Positions 29,235-38,842 are shown, numbered from the stretch's first letter. The stretch is 46,943 bases of DNA from Variovorax sp. E3 (GCF_016082275.1 NZ_MOWM01000047.1:1-46943); one strand, 5' to 3'. Translations and numbers: made by a program. The notes: generated by a model from the letters alone, not told the origin.

Positions 29235-30655
29235 ATGAGCAACAAAAGCGATTTCGGACTGATCGGCCTGGCCGTGATGGGCCAGAACCTGGTGCTGAAT
29301 GTGGAAAGCCGCGGCTTCCAGGTCAGCGTGTACAACCGCACCGAGGCCACCACCGAAGCCTTCATCGCCGCCAACCCCGGCAAGAAGCTGGTGGGCGCCA
29401 AGACGCTCGAAGAGTTCGTGCAGAGCCTGGCCAAGCCCCGCAAGATCCAGATCATGGTGAAGGCCGGCGCGCCGGTCGACCAGGTCATCGAGCAACTGAT
29501 TCCGCTGCTGGACAAGGACGACATCGTCATCGACGGCGGCAACAGCCTCTACACCGACACCGAGCGCCGCGACGCGTACCTGTCGAGCAAGGGCCTGCGC
29601 TTCATCGGCGCGGGCGTGTCGGGCGGCGAGGAAGGCGCGCGCAAGGGCCCGTCGATCATGCCGGGCGGCCCGCTGTCGACCTGGAAAGTGATGAAGCCGA
29701 TCTTCGAGAGCATCGCGGCCAAGGTCGACGGCCAGCCCTGCGTGATTCACATTGGCCCCGGCGGCGCGGGCCACTACGTGAAGATGGTGCACAACGGCAT
29801 CGAGTACGGCGACATGCAGCTGATCTGCGAGGCCTACAGCCTGTTCAAGGCGGCCGGCTTCACGACCGACGAAATGGCCGCCATCTTCAACGAGTGGAAC
29901 GACGGCGAACTGCAGAGCTACCTGATCCAGATCACCGCCAAGGCGCTGGAGCAGAAAGACCCGGAAACGGGCAAGCCGATCGTCGACCTCATCCTCGACA
30001 AGGCCGGCCAGAAGGGCACGGGCCAGTGGACGCTGATCAACGCGGCCGAGAACGCGGTGGTCATCAGCACCATCAACGCCGCCGTGGAGGCGCGCGTGCT
30101 GTCCTCGCAGAAGAAGGCGCGCGTGGGCGCCAGCAAGGTGCTGCAGGGGCCGAAGATCGCACTGTCGCTCGAGAAGAAGGCGCTGGTGGCCAAGGTGCAC
30201 GACGCGCTGTATGCGTCGAAGGTCATCAGCTACACGCAGGGCTTCGACCTCGTCAAGACGATGGGCGACAAGAAGGAATGGAAGCTCGACCTGGGCGGCA
30301 TCGCGTCCATCTGGCGCGGCGGCTGCATCATTCGCGCGCGCTTCCTGAACCGCATCACCGACGCCTTCCGCACCGACCCGGCGCTGGCAACCTGATGCTC
30401 GACCCGTTCTTCAAGGACCTGCTGAACCGCACGCAGCAGAACTGGCGCGAAGTGGTGGCGCTGGCGGTGAGCAACGGCATTCCGGTGCCGGCGTTCAGCG
30501 CGTCGCTGGCCTACTACGACAGCTACCGCACCGAGCGGCTGCCGGCCAACCTGCTGCAGGCGCAGCGCGACTTCTTCGGGGCGCACACCTATGAGCGCAC
30601 CGACAAGCCCGAAGGCCAGTTCTTCCACACCGACTGGCCCGAAGTGATCGGCTGA
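29235..30655 (+). CDS. gnd: 6-phosphogluconate dehydrogenase (decarboxylating), one frame break at about 30388
   Basis: Oxidises 6-phosphogluconate to ribulose 5-phosphate and CO2 in the pentose phosphate pathway. The cofactor site is [13 protein letters not shown]; catalytic residues K183, H186, N187 and E190 sit in [20 protein letters not shown], same numbering as the classic enzymes. The frame breaks at GC[C]AAC near 30388; adding one C gives [20 protein letters not shown] and a 473-residue protein ending [11 protein letters not shown]. Without correction it would lose about 85 C-terminal residues needed for dimerisation and substrate binding. The ATG at 29235 has GAAGGG upstream. Confidence 0.96.
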
Positions 30656-30671
30656 CCGATCGAGCAAGGCC

Positions 30672-31241
30672 ATGCCAGCCCTCGACTACCCCAGCCACCT
30701 GGTCGAGGACTGGCAACTGCGCGACGGCACGCCGGTGCGCATCCGCCCGATCCATGCGAACGACCTGGCCATGCACACGGCCTTCGTCGCGGGCCTGTCG
30801 AACGAGACGGGCTACCACCGCCTGCTCTCGCCGCGCAAGCCGCAGCCCGACGAGCTCTGGCGCATGACGCACATCGACTACGCGCGCGAACTCGCGCTGA
30901 TCGCCACCACCGGGATCGACGGCCAGGAGCGACAGATGGGCGTGGTGCGCTACGTGCGCGGCGACACGCCCGAGACCGCGCACATCGCCGAGTTCGCCGT
31001 GGTCATCGCCGACGCGTGGCAGCACCACGGCCTGGCCCACAAGCTCATGCGCAAGCTGATCGACGCGGCGGCCCAGGCCGGCGTGCGGCAGCTCGCGGAC
31101 ATCACGCTCTACGACAACACCGCCATGCTGGCGCTGGCGCGCAAGCTGGGCTTCAAGGTGCAGCGCGACCCGAGCAACCCGAACGTCACGCGGCTGCGGC
31201 TGGCGCTCGACGGCGCGCCCCCGCCCTCGCCCCCGCCCTGA
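30672..31241 (+). CDS. GNAT-family N-acetyltransferase
   Basis: A 189-residue GNAT domain of the kind found at the C-terminus of protein acetyltransferase Pat-like enzymes: RDGTPVRIRPIHANDLAMHT, VVRYVRGDTPETAHIAEFAV and the acetyl-CoA loop DAWQHHGLAHKLMRKLIDAA. The C-terminus is a short Pro-rich tail (PPPSPPP). It follows gnd by 16 bases, so it is probably cotranscribed. A role in lysine acetylation of metabolic enzymes is possible but only inferred from resemblance. Confidence 0.85.
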   Translation: MPALDYPSHLVEDWQLRDGTPVRIRPIHANDLAMHTAFVAGLSNETGYHRLLSPRKPQPDELWRMTHIDYARELALIATTGIDGQERQMGVVRYVRGDTPETAHIAEFAVVIADAWQHHGLAHKLMRKLIDAAAQAGVRQLADITLYDNTAMLALARKLGFKVQRDPSNPNVTRLRLALDGAPPPSPPP

Positions 31242-31253
31242 CAACTCAAGAGC

Positions 31254-31758
31254 TCAAGGGCTCGCCAGCCACGCCGTCACCTGCTGGACCGCCTGCCCGA
31301 GCGGCGCGGTCGCATCCACCGCCAGCACGCCCGCCTCCCCCACGGGCGATTCGAGCGTGGCGAACTGGTTGGCCACCAGGCTGGCCGGGAACATGTGCTC
31401 GCCCGCGCCGGCGCGCGCCGCCACCCGGCGCTCGGCCTCGGCCCGCTCGATCGACATGAACACGAAGCGCAGCCCCGGCGCCGCCGCGCGCAGCTGGTCG
31501 CGGTAGATGCGCTTGAGCGCCGAACACGTCAGCACCGCGCTGCGGGGCGGCCGCCAGCGCCTGGCCCAGCGTGGCCAGCCAGCCGGCGCGGTCGGCGTCG
31601 GTCAGCGCGATGCCTTGGCTCATCTTCCGGACATTCGCCGCCGGATGGTGGTCGTCGCCTTCGATGAGCGGCAGGCCCAGGGCCGTGGCCAACGCCGCGC
31701 CCAGGCTCGATTTGCCGCAACCCGACACCCCCATCACTACCAGCCAAACCCTGTCCAT
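31254..31758 (-). CDS. gntK: Gluconokinase, one frame break at about 31544
   Basis: Phosphorylates gluconate to 6-phosphogluconate, the substrate of the neighbouring gnd. The P-loop is MGVSGCGKSSLG; EGDDHHPAANVRKMSQGIAL is the gluconokinase signature and LTCSALKRIYRDQLR the next one. The frame breaks between LAAA and SAVLTC; either one extra C in a C-run (minus strand) or a missing GC pair explains it. Corrected length is 167-168 residues, the family norm. ATG at 31758 is chosen because AAAGGG lies six bases upstream. It is convergent with gnd-GNAT and divergent from the RND operon. Confidence 0.93.
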
Positions 31759-31867
31759 ATGCATCCCTTTGGTAAAGCGCCACACCGCGTTTCACGGCAC
31801 CAGCAAACTTAAATCTACTTCCTTATGATGCAAAACCTTTTTCCGCCGGAAGCAGAGAGCCCTGTCC

Positions 31868-34800
31868 ATGGTCCAGCTCGCGTTGCGTCGTCCGTACACC
31901 TTCATCGTCATGGCGATGCTGATCGTGCTGGCCACGCCTTTTGTCCTGGCGCGCATGGCCACCGACATCTTCCCGGAAATCAACATTCCGGTGGTCAGCG
32001 TCATCTGGAACTACACCGGCCTGCCGGCGCAGGAGATGGGCCAGCGCATCTCGGGCCAGGTGGAGCGCGGGCTGACCACCACGGTGAGCGACATCGAGCA
32101 TATCGAGTCGCAGTCGCTGGCGGGCGTGTCGATCATCAAGGTGTTCTTCCAGCCCACGGCCAACATCGAGATGGCCATCTCGCAGGTGGTGGCCTCGATG
32201 CAGGCGCAGGTGCGGCAGCTGCCGCCGGGCATCACGCCGCCGCTGGTCATCAAGTATTCGGCCTCCAGCGTGCCGGTGATCCAGCTGGCGCTGTCCAGCC
32301 CCACGCGCTCTGAAAACTCGCTCTTCGACGCCACCGTCAACCAGCTGCGCCCGCAGCTCATCACGGTGCCGGGCGCGGCCATTCCGTTTCCCTACGGCGG
32401 CAAGAACCGGCTGATTTCGGTCGACCTCGACACCCAGGCGCTGCAGGCGCGCGGCCTGTCGCCGGCCGACGTGGTGAACGCGGTGAACACGCAGAACCTG
32501 ATTCTTCCCTCGGGCACGGCCAAGTTCGGCGCCACCGAATACAACGTGAAGATGAACGGCTCGCCCGACGCCATCGCGGGCCTGAACGACCTGCCGATCC
32601 GCACGGTGAACGGCGCCACCACCTACCTGCGCGACGTGGCCTACGTGCGCGACGGCTTCTCGCCGCAGACCAACGTGGTGCGCCAGGACGGCGTGCGCGG
32701 CGTGCTGCTGTCGGTGCTGAAGAACGGCGGCGCCTCCACGCTGGACATCGTCTCGAACATCCGCGCCATGCTGCCCATTGCCGCGCAGACGATGCCGGAA
32801 GACATCAAGATCACGCCGCTGTTCGACCAGTCGGTGTTCGTGAAGGCGGCCGTCAAGGGCGTGGTGTTCGAAGCCATCCTGGCCGCCGCGCTCACCGCCG
32901 CCATGGTGCTGCTGTTCCTGGGCAACTGGCGCAGCACCCTGATCATCGGGCTGACCATTCCGCTGTCGATCCTGGCGTCGATCCTGGTGCTGTATTCGCT
33001 GGGCGAAACGCTCAACCTCATGACACTGGGCGGGCTTGCGCTCTCGGTGGGCATTCTGGTGGACCAGGCGATCGTGACCATCGAGAACATCGAGCGGCAC
33101 CTGCACATGGGCACGCCGCTGAAAGAAGCCATCGAGGTGGGCGCGGGCGAAATCGGCTCGGCGGCTTTCGTTTCCACGCTGTGCATCTGCATCGTGTTCG
33201 TGCCGATGTTCTTCCTGTCGGGCGTGGCACGCTTCCTGTTCGTGCCGCTGGCCGAGGCGGTGGTGTTCGCCATGATTGCGTCGTACCTGCTCTCGCGCAC
33301 GCTGGTGCCCACGCTGGTGATGCTGCTGATGGGCGGCTCGCACGGGGCGAACGGGGCGAACGCGCCCGCCGAAGGCGCGAAGCAGAGCGCCCTGCAGCGC
33401 CTGTACCGCGCCTTCGACCGCCGCTTCGAGCGCGTGCGCCGCGCCTACACGCTGGTGCTGTCGGCGGTGCTGTCCAAGCGGGCCGGCTTCATCGGCCTGT
33501 TCCTGGGCTTCTGCGTGCTGTCGTGCCTGCTGTACCCGGCGCTGGGCCGCGACTTCTTCCCCACGGTCGATGCCGGCCAGATCCGCCTGCACCTGCGCGC
33601 ACCCACCGGCACCCGCATCGAAGAAACCGCGCGCCTGACCGACCAGGTGGAAGCCGCCATCCGCGAGCTGGTGCCCAAGGACCAGCTGGAGACCATCCTG
33701 GACAACCTGGGCGTGCCCAACAGCGGCATCAACCTGTCGTACAGCAACGCCGGCACCATCGGCACCTTCGACGGCGAGCTGCTGCTGTCGCTGAAGGAGG
33801 GCCACAAGCCCACCGAGCACTTCGTGTCGATCCTGCGCGCCGAGCTGCCCAAGCGCTTTCCGGGCATCGAGTTCTTCTTCCAGCCGGCGGACATCGTCAC
33901 GCAGATCCTGAACTTCGGCCTGCCCGCGGCCATCGACGTGCAGTTCAGCGGCAACGACATGGCCGGCAACGCGGCGCGCGCGGCCGAACTCACCAAGGCG
34001 ATCCGCCAGATTCCGGGCGCGGTCGACGCCCACGTGCACCAGCGGCTCGACGGCCCCGCGCTGAGCCTGCAGATGGACCGCACACGGCTGCAGCAGTACG
34101 GCCTGACCGCGTCGAACGTGGGGCAGAACGTGCTCATCGCGCTGTCGGGCAGTTCGCAGACGGCGCCCGCCTTCTGGCTGAACCCGGTGAACGGCGTGGT
34201 CTACAGCATCGCGGTGCAAACGCCGCAGTACACCGTCGATTCGCTCGACGCGCTGCTCAACATTCCGGTGGGCGCGGGCGGCGCCGGTGCCGGCGGCAAC
34301 ACCGCGTCGCAGCAGCTGCTGGGCAACCTGGTCGATGCGCAGGCCTCGCGCCAGCCGGCCGTCATGTCGCGCTACAACATCGCGCCGGTGATCGACGTCT
34401 ACGTGAGCGTGCAGGGCACCGACCTGGCCAGCGTGGCCTCGAAGGTGCAGAAGCTGGTCGACGAGATGCGGCCCAAGCTCTCGCGCGGCAGCCGGGTCGA
34501 GATCCGCGGCCAGGTGCAGACCATGCAGTCGTCGTTCATCGGCCTGGGCGTGGGGCTGGCGATGGCCATCGTGCTGGTGTACCTGCTGATCGTGGTCACC
34601 TTCCAGTCGTGGCTGGACGCGGCCATCATCATCACCGCGCTGCCGGCCGCGCTGGCGGGCATCGCGTGGATGCTGTTCATTACCGGCACCACGCTGAGCG
34701 TGCCCGCGCTCACGGGCGCGATCATGACCATGGGCGTGGCCACGGCCAACTCCATCTTGCTGGTGTCGTTCGCGCGCGAGCGGCTGCAGGCGGGCATTCC

Positions 34801-35092
34801 GCCGCTGTCGGCCGCGCTGGAAGCCGGCGCCACCCGCATCCGCCCGGTGCTGATGACGGCGCTGGCCATGATCATCGGCATGATCCCCATGGCCCTGGGC
34901 CTGGGCGAAGGCGCCGAGCAGAACGCGCCGCTGGGCCGTGCGGTCATCGGCGGCCTGATCTTTGCCACGGTGTCGACATTGTTTTTCGTACCCGCCGTGT
35001 TCGCGGGGGTGCACAGTCGGATTGCGCATCGCCGGGCGGCGCGAGAAGCTTCGCAACACCCCCCAGCGGGCGCCACGCCCCAGGAGAACTGA
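31868..35092 (+). CDS. RND-family multidrug efflux inner-membrane transporter
   Basis: A 1074-residue AcrB-like proton/drug antiporter with twelve predicted helices and two large periplasmic loops. TM1 begins RRPYTFIVMAMLIVLATPFV; TM4 reads LALSVGILVDQAIVTIENIE; TM10 reads MTMGVATANSILLVSFARE. In AcrB the proton relay uses D407, D408 and K940. Here D399 fits D407, but D408 is replaced by Q400 and K940 by A960, so the relay must differ. It is the first gene of a tripartite operon; a fusion protein starts four bases after its stop. Substrates are unknown. It sits 109 bases from gntK, divergently. Confidence 0.93.
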   Translation: MVQLALRRPYTFIVMAMLIVLATPFVLARMATDIFPEINIPVVSVIWNYTGLPAQEMGQRISGQVERGLTTTVSDIEHIESQSLAGVSIIKVFFQPTANIEMAISQVVASMQAQVRQLPPGITPPLVIKYSASSVPVIQLALSSPTRSENSLFDATVNQLRPQLITVPGAAIPFPYGGKNRLISVDLDTQALQARGLSPADVVNAVNTQNLILPSGTAKFGATEYNVKMNGSPDAIAGLNDLPIRTVNGATTYLRDVAYVRDGFSPQTNVVRQDGVRGVLLSVLKNGGASTLDIVSNIRAMLPIAAQTMPEDIKITPLFDQSVFVKAAVKGVVFEAILAAALTAAMVLLFLGNWRSTLIIGLTIPLSILASILVLYSLGETLNLMTLGGLALSVGILVDQAIVTIENIERHLHMGTPLKEAIEVGAGEIGSAAFVSTLCICIVFVPMFFLSGVARFLFVPLAEAVVFAMIASYLLSRTLVPTLVMLLMGGSHGANGANAPAEGAKQSALQRLYRAFDRRFERVRRAYTLVLSAVLSKRAGFIGLFLGFCVLSCLLYPALGRDFFPTVDAGQIRLHLRAPTGTRIEETARLTDQVEAAIRELVPKDQLETILDNLGVPNSGINLSYSNAGTIGTFDGELLLSLKEGHKPTEHFVSILRAELPKRFPGIEFFFQPADIVTQILNFGLPAAIDVQFSGNDMAGNAARAAELTKAIRQIPGAVDAHVHQRLDGPALSLQMDRTRLQQYGLTASNVGQNVLIALSGSSQTAPAFWLNPVNGVVYSIAVQTPQYTVDSLDALLNIPVGAGGAGAGGNTASQQLLGNLVDAQASRQPAVMSRYNIAPVIDVYVSVQGTDLASVASKVQKLVDEMRPKLSRGSRVEIRGQVQTMQSSFIGLGVGLAMAIVLVYLLIVVTFQSWLDAAIIITALPAALAGIAWMLFITGTTLSVPALTGAIMTMGVATANSILLVSFARERLQAGIPPLSAALEAGATRIRPVLMTALAMIIGMIPMALGLGEGAEQNAPLGRAVIGGLIFATVSTLFFVPAVFAGVHSRIAHRRAAREASQHPPAGATPQEN

Positions 35093-35096
35093 TTCC

Positions 35097-36344
35097 ATGA
35101 CGGAGCAACGCCATTCGGCATTGGCCATCCACCCCATCGCCGTTGAAGAGGGCGAAGGCGAGCTGCTGCGCCGCCGCCAGATCGTGCGGCGCACGCGCTG
35201 GCTGGTGCTGATCGTCCTCGTGCTGCTGGGGCTGGGCGCGGCGCGCACCGTGTTCGTGCGCATCGCCAACGCCCGCGCACTCGAAGCCGGCACCAGCGAG
35301 CGCGCGAAGCAGTACGTGCAGACCGCCCTGCCCCGCACGCCCGCCACCGGCCAGACGCTGTCGCTGCCGGGCACGCTGCAGGGCTTCGTGCAGTCGCCCA
35401 TTTCGGCGCGCGCCAGCGGCTACCTGAAGCGCTGGACCAAGGACATCGGCAGCCGCGTCGAAAAGGGCGAGCTGCTCGCCGAAATCGAGACGCCCGAGAT
35501 CGACCAGCAGCTCTCGCAGGCCGTGGCCGCGCGCGCGCAGGCGGCGTCGGGCCTGGAGCTGGCGCGCAGCACCGCCGAGCGCTGGGAAGCGCTGCGCAAG
35601 AAGGACGTGGTCTCGCAGCAGGACCTGGACGAGCGCCGCAGCGCCGTGGCGCAGGCCACCTCCAACGTGGCGGCGGCCGATGCCAACGTGCAGCGCCTGA
35701 AGCAGACCGAAGGCTTCAAGCGCGTGGTGGCGCCGTTCGCGGGCGTGATCACGCGGCGCAATGTCGACGTGGGCGACCTGATCGACGCGGGCGCGGGCGG
35801 CGGCGCCGGGCGCGCGCTGTTCCTGCTAGCGCAGACCGACCCGCTGCGCGTGTACATCAACGTGCCGCAGGCCTACGCCCAGCTCGTGAAGACCGGCCAG
35901 CCCGTGGTGGTGACGCAGGCCGAACTGCGCGGCCAGACCTTCAAGGGCCAGGTGGCGCGCACCGCCGGCTCCATCGACACGACCACGCGGATGATGCAGG
36001 TCGAGGTGTCGCTGCCCAACAGCGACGGCGCGCTGCTGCCGGGTGCCTACGTGCAGGTGTCGCTGCCGCTGGCCGCGAGCCGCACGCTCACCGTGCCGTC
36101 GAACGCGCTGCTGTTCCGCGCCGAGGGCACGCGCATCGCGGTGGTCGGCGCCGAGGGCCGCGTCGCCCTGCGCGCCGTGACGCTGGGGCGCAACTACGGC
36201 GAGAACGTCGAGGTGATCGACGGGCTCGAAGGCACCGACCGCATGGTGCTGAACCCCTCCGACTCGCTGGCCGAAGGCGACGTGGTGGCGGTCGCGCCCG
36301 AAGCGCCGCCCGCGAAGGCGCCCACGCCGAAGGCCCCGGCGTGA
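35097..36344 (+). CDS. RND efflux periplasmic adaptor (membrane fusion protein)
   Basis: A 415-residue HlyD/AcrA-type adaptor. A single N-terminal transmembrane helix (WLVLIVLVLLGLGAARTVF, about 40-58) anchors it, rather than a lipoprotein signal. Then a lipoyl-like half-motif (SARASGYLKRWTKDIGSRVE), a coiled-coil hairpin (residues about 140-205, rich in Ala, Gln and Glu), the second half (RVVAPFAGVITRRNVDVGDL) and beta-barrel domains follow. GGAG precedes the ATG. It bridges the RND pump and the outer-membrane channel and overlaps the latter's start by GTGA. The C-terminus is a Pro/Ala/Lys tail. Confidence 0.93.
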   Translation: MTEQRHSALAIHPIAVEEGEGELLRRRQIVRRTRWLVLIVLVLLGLGAARTVFVRIANARALEAGTSERAKQYVQTALPRTPATGQTLSLPGTLQGFVQSPISARASGYLKRWTKDIGSRVEKGELLAEIETPEIDQQLSQAVAARAQAASGLELARSTAERWEALRKKDVVSQQDLDERRSAVAQATSNVAAADANVQRLKQTEGFKRVVAPFAGVITRRNVDVGDLIDAGAGGGAGRALFLLAQTDPLRVYINVPQAYAQLVKTGQPVVVTQAELRGQTFKGQVARTAGSIDTTTRMMQVEVSLPNSDGALLPGAYVQVSLPLAASRTLTVPSNALLFRAEGTRIAVVGAEGRVALRAVTLGRNYGENVEVIDGLEGTDRMVLNPSDSLAEGDVVAVAPEAPPAKAPTPKAPA

Positions 36345-37822
36345 CGCATCGCCCGCGCCGCATCGCGCTGGCCGCCCTGCTCGCCGTGCTGGTGGCGGGT
36401 TGCGCGGTCGGCCCCGACTACAAGACGCCCGACACGCCGCTGCCCGTCAGCTGGAAGCTCGAGGAACCCTGGCGCGTGAGCGCGCCCAGCGACACCGCCG
36501 ACAAGGGCCCGTGGTGGCAGCGCTTCAACGACGCGCAGCTCAACGCGCTGCAGGAGCAGGCGCTGGCCGGCAGCCCGACGCTGGCCATTGCCAACGCGCG
36601 GCTGGCGCAGGCGCGCGCCACGCTGGCGGCGAACGCGGCCAGCCAGTACCCGCAGCTGGGCCTGGGCACGCGCGCGTCGCGCCTGAAGATTTCCGCCAAC
36701 CGGCCGCTCACCAGCTACGCGACCAACAACTCGTCGACCGTGCAGAACGACTTTGCGCTGTCGCTCAACGCCAGCTACGAAGTCGACCTGGCCGGCCGCG
36801 TGCAGCGCACGGTCGAAGGCGCCAAGGCCTCGGCCGAGCAGTCGGCCGCCGACCTGCAGAACACCCGCCTGCTGCTGGGCGCCGACGTGGCGAACAGTTA
36901 TTTCAACCTGCGCTCGACCGACATCGAGCTCGACGTGCTGTCGCGCTCCATCGGCCTGCAGCGCCGCGCTTTGGAGCTGGTCACGGCGCGCCATGACCTG
37001 GGCGCCGTGTCGGGCCTCGATGTGGCGCAGCAGCAGGCGCTGCTGGAAACCACGCTGACGCAAGTCGACGTGCTGAAGAAGCAGCGCGCGCAGTACGAGC
37101 ACGCGCTGGCCACGCTCACCGGCACGCCGGCGCCGAACTTCGCGCTGCCGGTGGACCTGCGCGAGATCCGCCCGCCCGCCGTGCCGCTGGGCGTGCCCTC
37201 CGAAATATTGCAGCGCCGGCCCGACGTGGCTTCGGCCGAGCGCGCGATGGCCGCCGCCAATGCGCAGATCGGCGTGGCCACCGCCGCCTTCTACCCGAGC
37301 ATCTTCATCTCGCCCACCGTGGGCGTGGACAGCCGGATGATCGAGACGCTGTTCAACGGCCCCAGCCTGCTGTGGTCGGTGGGCGTATCGGCCACGCAGG
37401 TGCTGTTCGACGGCGGGCGCGTGCGCGCCAACGTCGACTTCGCCAAGGCCGGCTACGACGCCACCGTGGGCAACTACCGCCGTACCGTGCTCACGGCGAT
37501 GCAGGAGGTCGAAGACGGCATCACCGGGCTCTCGGCGCTCGACAGCGCAACCGCGCAGGCCCAGGCCGCCGTGACCGCCGCGCGCCGCGTGCTCGACATG
37601 GCGACCAGCCGCTACGAAGGCGGCGCGTCGACCTACCTCGACGTGATCACCGCGCAGCAGTCGCTGCTGACGGTGGAGCGACAGGCCGCGCAGTTGCAGG
37701 GGCAACGGCTGCTGACCTCGGTGTTCCTGGTGAAGGCGCTGGGCGGCGACTGGTGCGGCGCCGATGGCACGGGCGCCGGTTGCCCGGCCCATGGGATGGT
37801 CGGCGTGGCCACAAGCAAGTAG
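36341..37822 (+). CDS. Outer-membrane efflux lipoprotein, NodT/OprM family
   Basis: A 493-residue TolC-like channel of the NodT subfamily. The lipobox LVAGC places the lipidated cysteine at residue 21, followed by AVGPDYKTPDTPLPVSW, the standard NodT start. Two internal repeats with long helices and the conserved LLQRRPDVA-like sequence EILQRRPDVASAERAMAAAN are present, and the C-terminal repeat ends VSVGATQVLFDGG-like (VGVSATQVLFDGGR). The GTG start overlaps the adaptor stop by four bases. It completes the tripartite pump. Confidence 0.93.
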   Translation: MTHRPRRIALAALLAVLVAGCAVGPDYKTPDTPLPVSWKLEEPWRVSAPSDTADKGPWWQRFNDAQLNALQEQALAGSPTLAIANARLAQARATLAANAASQYPQLGLGTRASRLKISANRPLTSYATNNSSTVQNDFALSLNASYEVDLAGRVQRTVEGAKASAEQSAADLQNTRLLLGADVANSYFNLRSTDIELDVLSRSIGLQRRALELVTARHDLGAVSGLDVAQQQALLETTLTQVDVLKKQRAQYEHALATLTGTPAPNFALPVDLREIRPPAVPLGVPSEILQRRPDVASAERAMAAANAQIGVATAAFYPSIFISPTVGVDSRMIETLFNGPSLLWSVGVSATQVLFDGGRVRANVDFAKAGYDATVGNYRRTVLTAMQEVEDGITGLSALDSATAQAQAAVTAARRVLDMATSRYEGGASTYLDVITAQQSLLTVERQAAQLQGQRLLTSVFLVKALGGDWCGADGTGAGCPAHGMVGVATSK

Positions 37823-37826
37823 GATC

Positions 37827-38127
37827 GCGCGCGACCACACCGTGGTCGTTCCCGGCGTGCGCGGTATGGGCCTGTCGGCCCGCGCCACCACCGGCTTTCG
37901 ACCAGGACGCCATCGACAACAAGGCCTTCATGGCGCAGGGCAAGCTGGAGATGCCGGTGCTGGCGCTCGGCGGGGAAAAGTCGTTCGGGCCGATGATGGC
38001 CATGGTCATGCGCGCCGCGGCCAGCGACGTGACCGAAGGCGTGGTGCCCGCGTCGGGCCACTGGATCATGGAAGAGAACCCGAAGGCCACCACCGCGCTG
38101 GTCGGCGACTTCCTGCGCAAGAACTAG
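37827..38127 (+). pseudogene. Remnant of an alpha/beta-hydrolase gene with an internal deletion
   Basis: One frame holds an N-terminal piece, RDHTVVVPGVRGMGLSARA, that matches the strand after the oxyanion loop of epoxide-hydrolase-like enzymes (usual form HTVVVPDLRGMG). About 20 bases later another frame holds a C-terminal piece from DQDAIDNKAFMAQGKLEMPV to ALVGDFLRKN, including the catalytic-His region PASGHWIMEENP. The nucleophile elbow and cap between them are gone, and so is the 5' end. This is real gene loss, not a one-base error like others in the window. The terminator of the old gene is still present. Confidence 0.7.
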
Positions 38128-38129
38128 CC

Positions 38130-38159
38130 GCGCCCCCGCTCGTTGGCGGGGCGCTTTTT
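38130..38159 (+). terminator. Intrinsic terminator after the hydrolase remnant
   Basis: GCGCCCCC-GC pairs with GCGGGGCGC (one bulged C) around a short loop and is followed by TTTTT at 38155-38159. It overlaps the last base of the convergent tetR stop. Confidence 0.8.
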
Positions 38160-38797
38160 CAGGCGTAGGGCGTGCCCGCCATGGCCGCGTTCAGGCCGAT
38201 GGTTCCCTTGTCGACCAGGGCCAGGAAAAGGGCCTTCGCGGCCTCGGCGTCCTGGCTCTGCCTGAACGCCCGGTGCGCCTGGATGAGGGCCACGGTCCAT
38301 GTCGCCAGCAGCAGGCCTGCCGCCAACTGGGCGGCGGGATCGGCGGGCTCCCGCCCCACGCATTCGGACAGCGCCTGCGTGACGACCTGCGCGATCTCGT
38401 CGCGTATCGCCCTCGCCCGGGCCTTGAGGGTTTCGCTGGCCTCGATCGTCTCGATGAAGCCCTGGCTGCCGGCGGAAAAGCGGATGAACGGGCTTTCTTC
38501 TTCCGCGAGCCGATGCGCGAGCAGGCGCAAGGTCTCGATCGGCGCAACGCCCGGGTCGTGCTGCCGCAAGGCTTCGCGCAGGATCTCGCGGACCTCGGCG
38601 TCGCGGTCGAAGAACATGTCCTCCTTGCGAGGAAAGTGATTGAACACCGTCATGCGCCCGACGTCGGCGGCGGCCGCGATTTCGTCCACCGTCACCTTGT
38701 CGAAGCCCCGCGCCAGGAAGAGCTGCGTGGCGGCGTTGGAGATGCCCTGCCGCGTGGCAAGGCGCTTGCGGGATCGGAGGTCGGGTGGCGTTGACAT
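38159..38797 (-). CDS. TetR-family transcriptional repressor
   Basis: A 212-residue TetR regulator. The N-terminal helix-turn-helix reads LATRQGISNAATQLFLARGF, then VTVDEIAAAADVGRMTVFNH with FPRKEDMF, the canonical layout. The helical C-terminal ligand domain is not assignable. The start at 38797 (MSTPPDLRSRKR) is preferred to the long upstream frame, which overlaps the monooxygenase gene. It is divergent from the FAD monooxygenase and separated by two palindromic sites, so it probably represses both itself and that enzyme. Confidence 0.92.
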   Translation of the reverse strand: MSTPPDLRSRKRLATRQGISNAATQLFLARGFDKVTVDEIAAAADVGRMTVFNHFPRKEDMFFDRDAEVREILREALRQHDPGVAPIETLRLLAHRLAEEESPFIRFSAGSQGFIETIEASETLKARARAIRDEIAQVVTQALSECVGREPADPAAQLAAGLLLATWTVALIQAHRAFRQSQDAEAAKALFLALVDKGTIGLNAAMAGTPYA

Positions 38798-38798
38798 G

Positions 38799-38842
38799 CC
38801 AATATTGTACCGAGTACAGTTTATGTACCGAGTACATATTGG
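38799..38842. promoter_or_regulatory. Double palindromic operator between tetR and the monooxygenase
   Basis: TGTACCGAGTACA occurs twice, at 38806-38818 and 38824-38836, each an inverted repeat TGTAC-CGA-GTACA. Their centres are 18 bases apart. The pair is framed by CCAATAT (38799-38805) and ATATTGG (38836-38842), which are also inverted. A TTGACA at 38791-38796 and TACAGT at 38815-38820 could be the monooxygenase promoter, covered by the first site. Confidence 0.8.

Noticed and set aside
31823..35401. A 1192-residue open frame on the minus strand
   Set aside because: It lies wholly opposite the RND pump gene, is dominated by Arg, His and Ala as expected of antisense G+C-rich frames, and matches no family. 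Similar long antisense frames elsewhere were dropped for the same reason.
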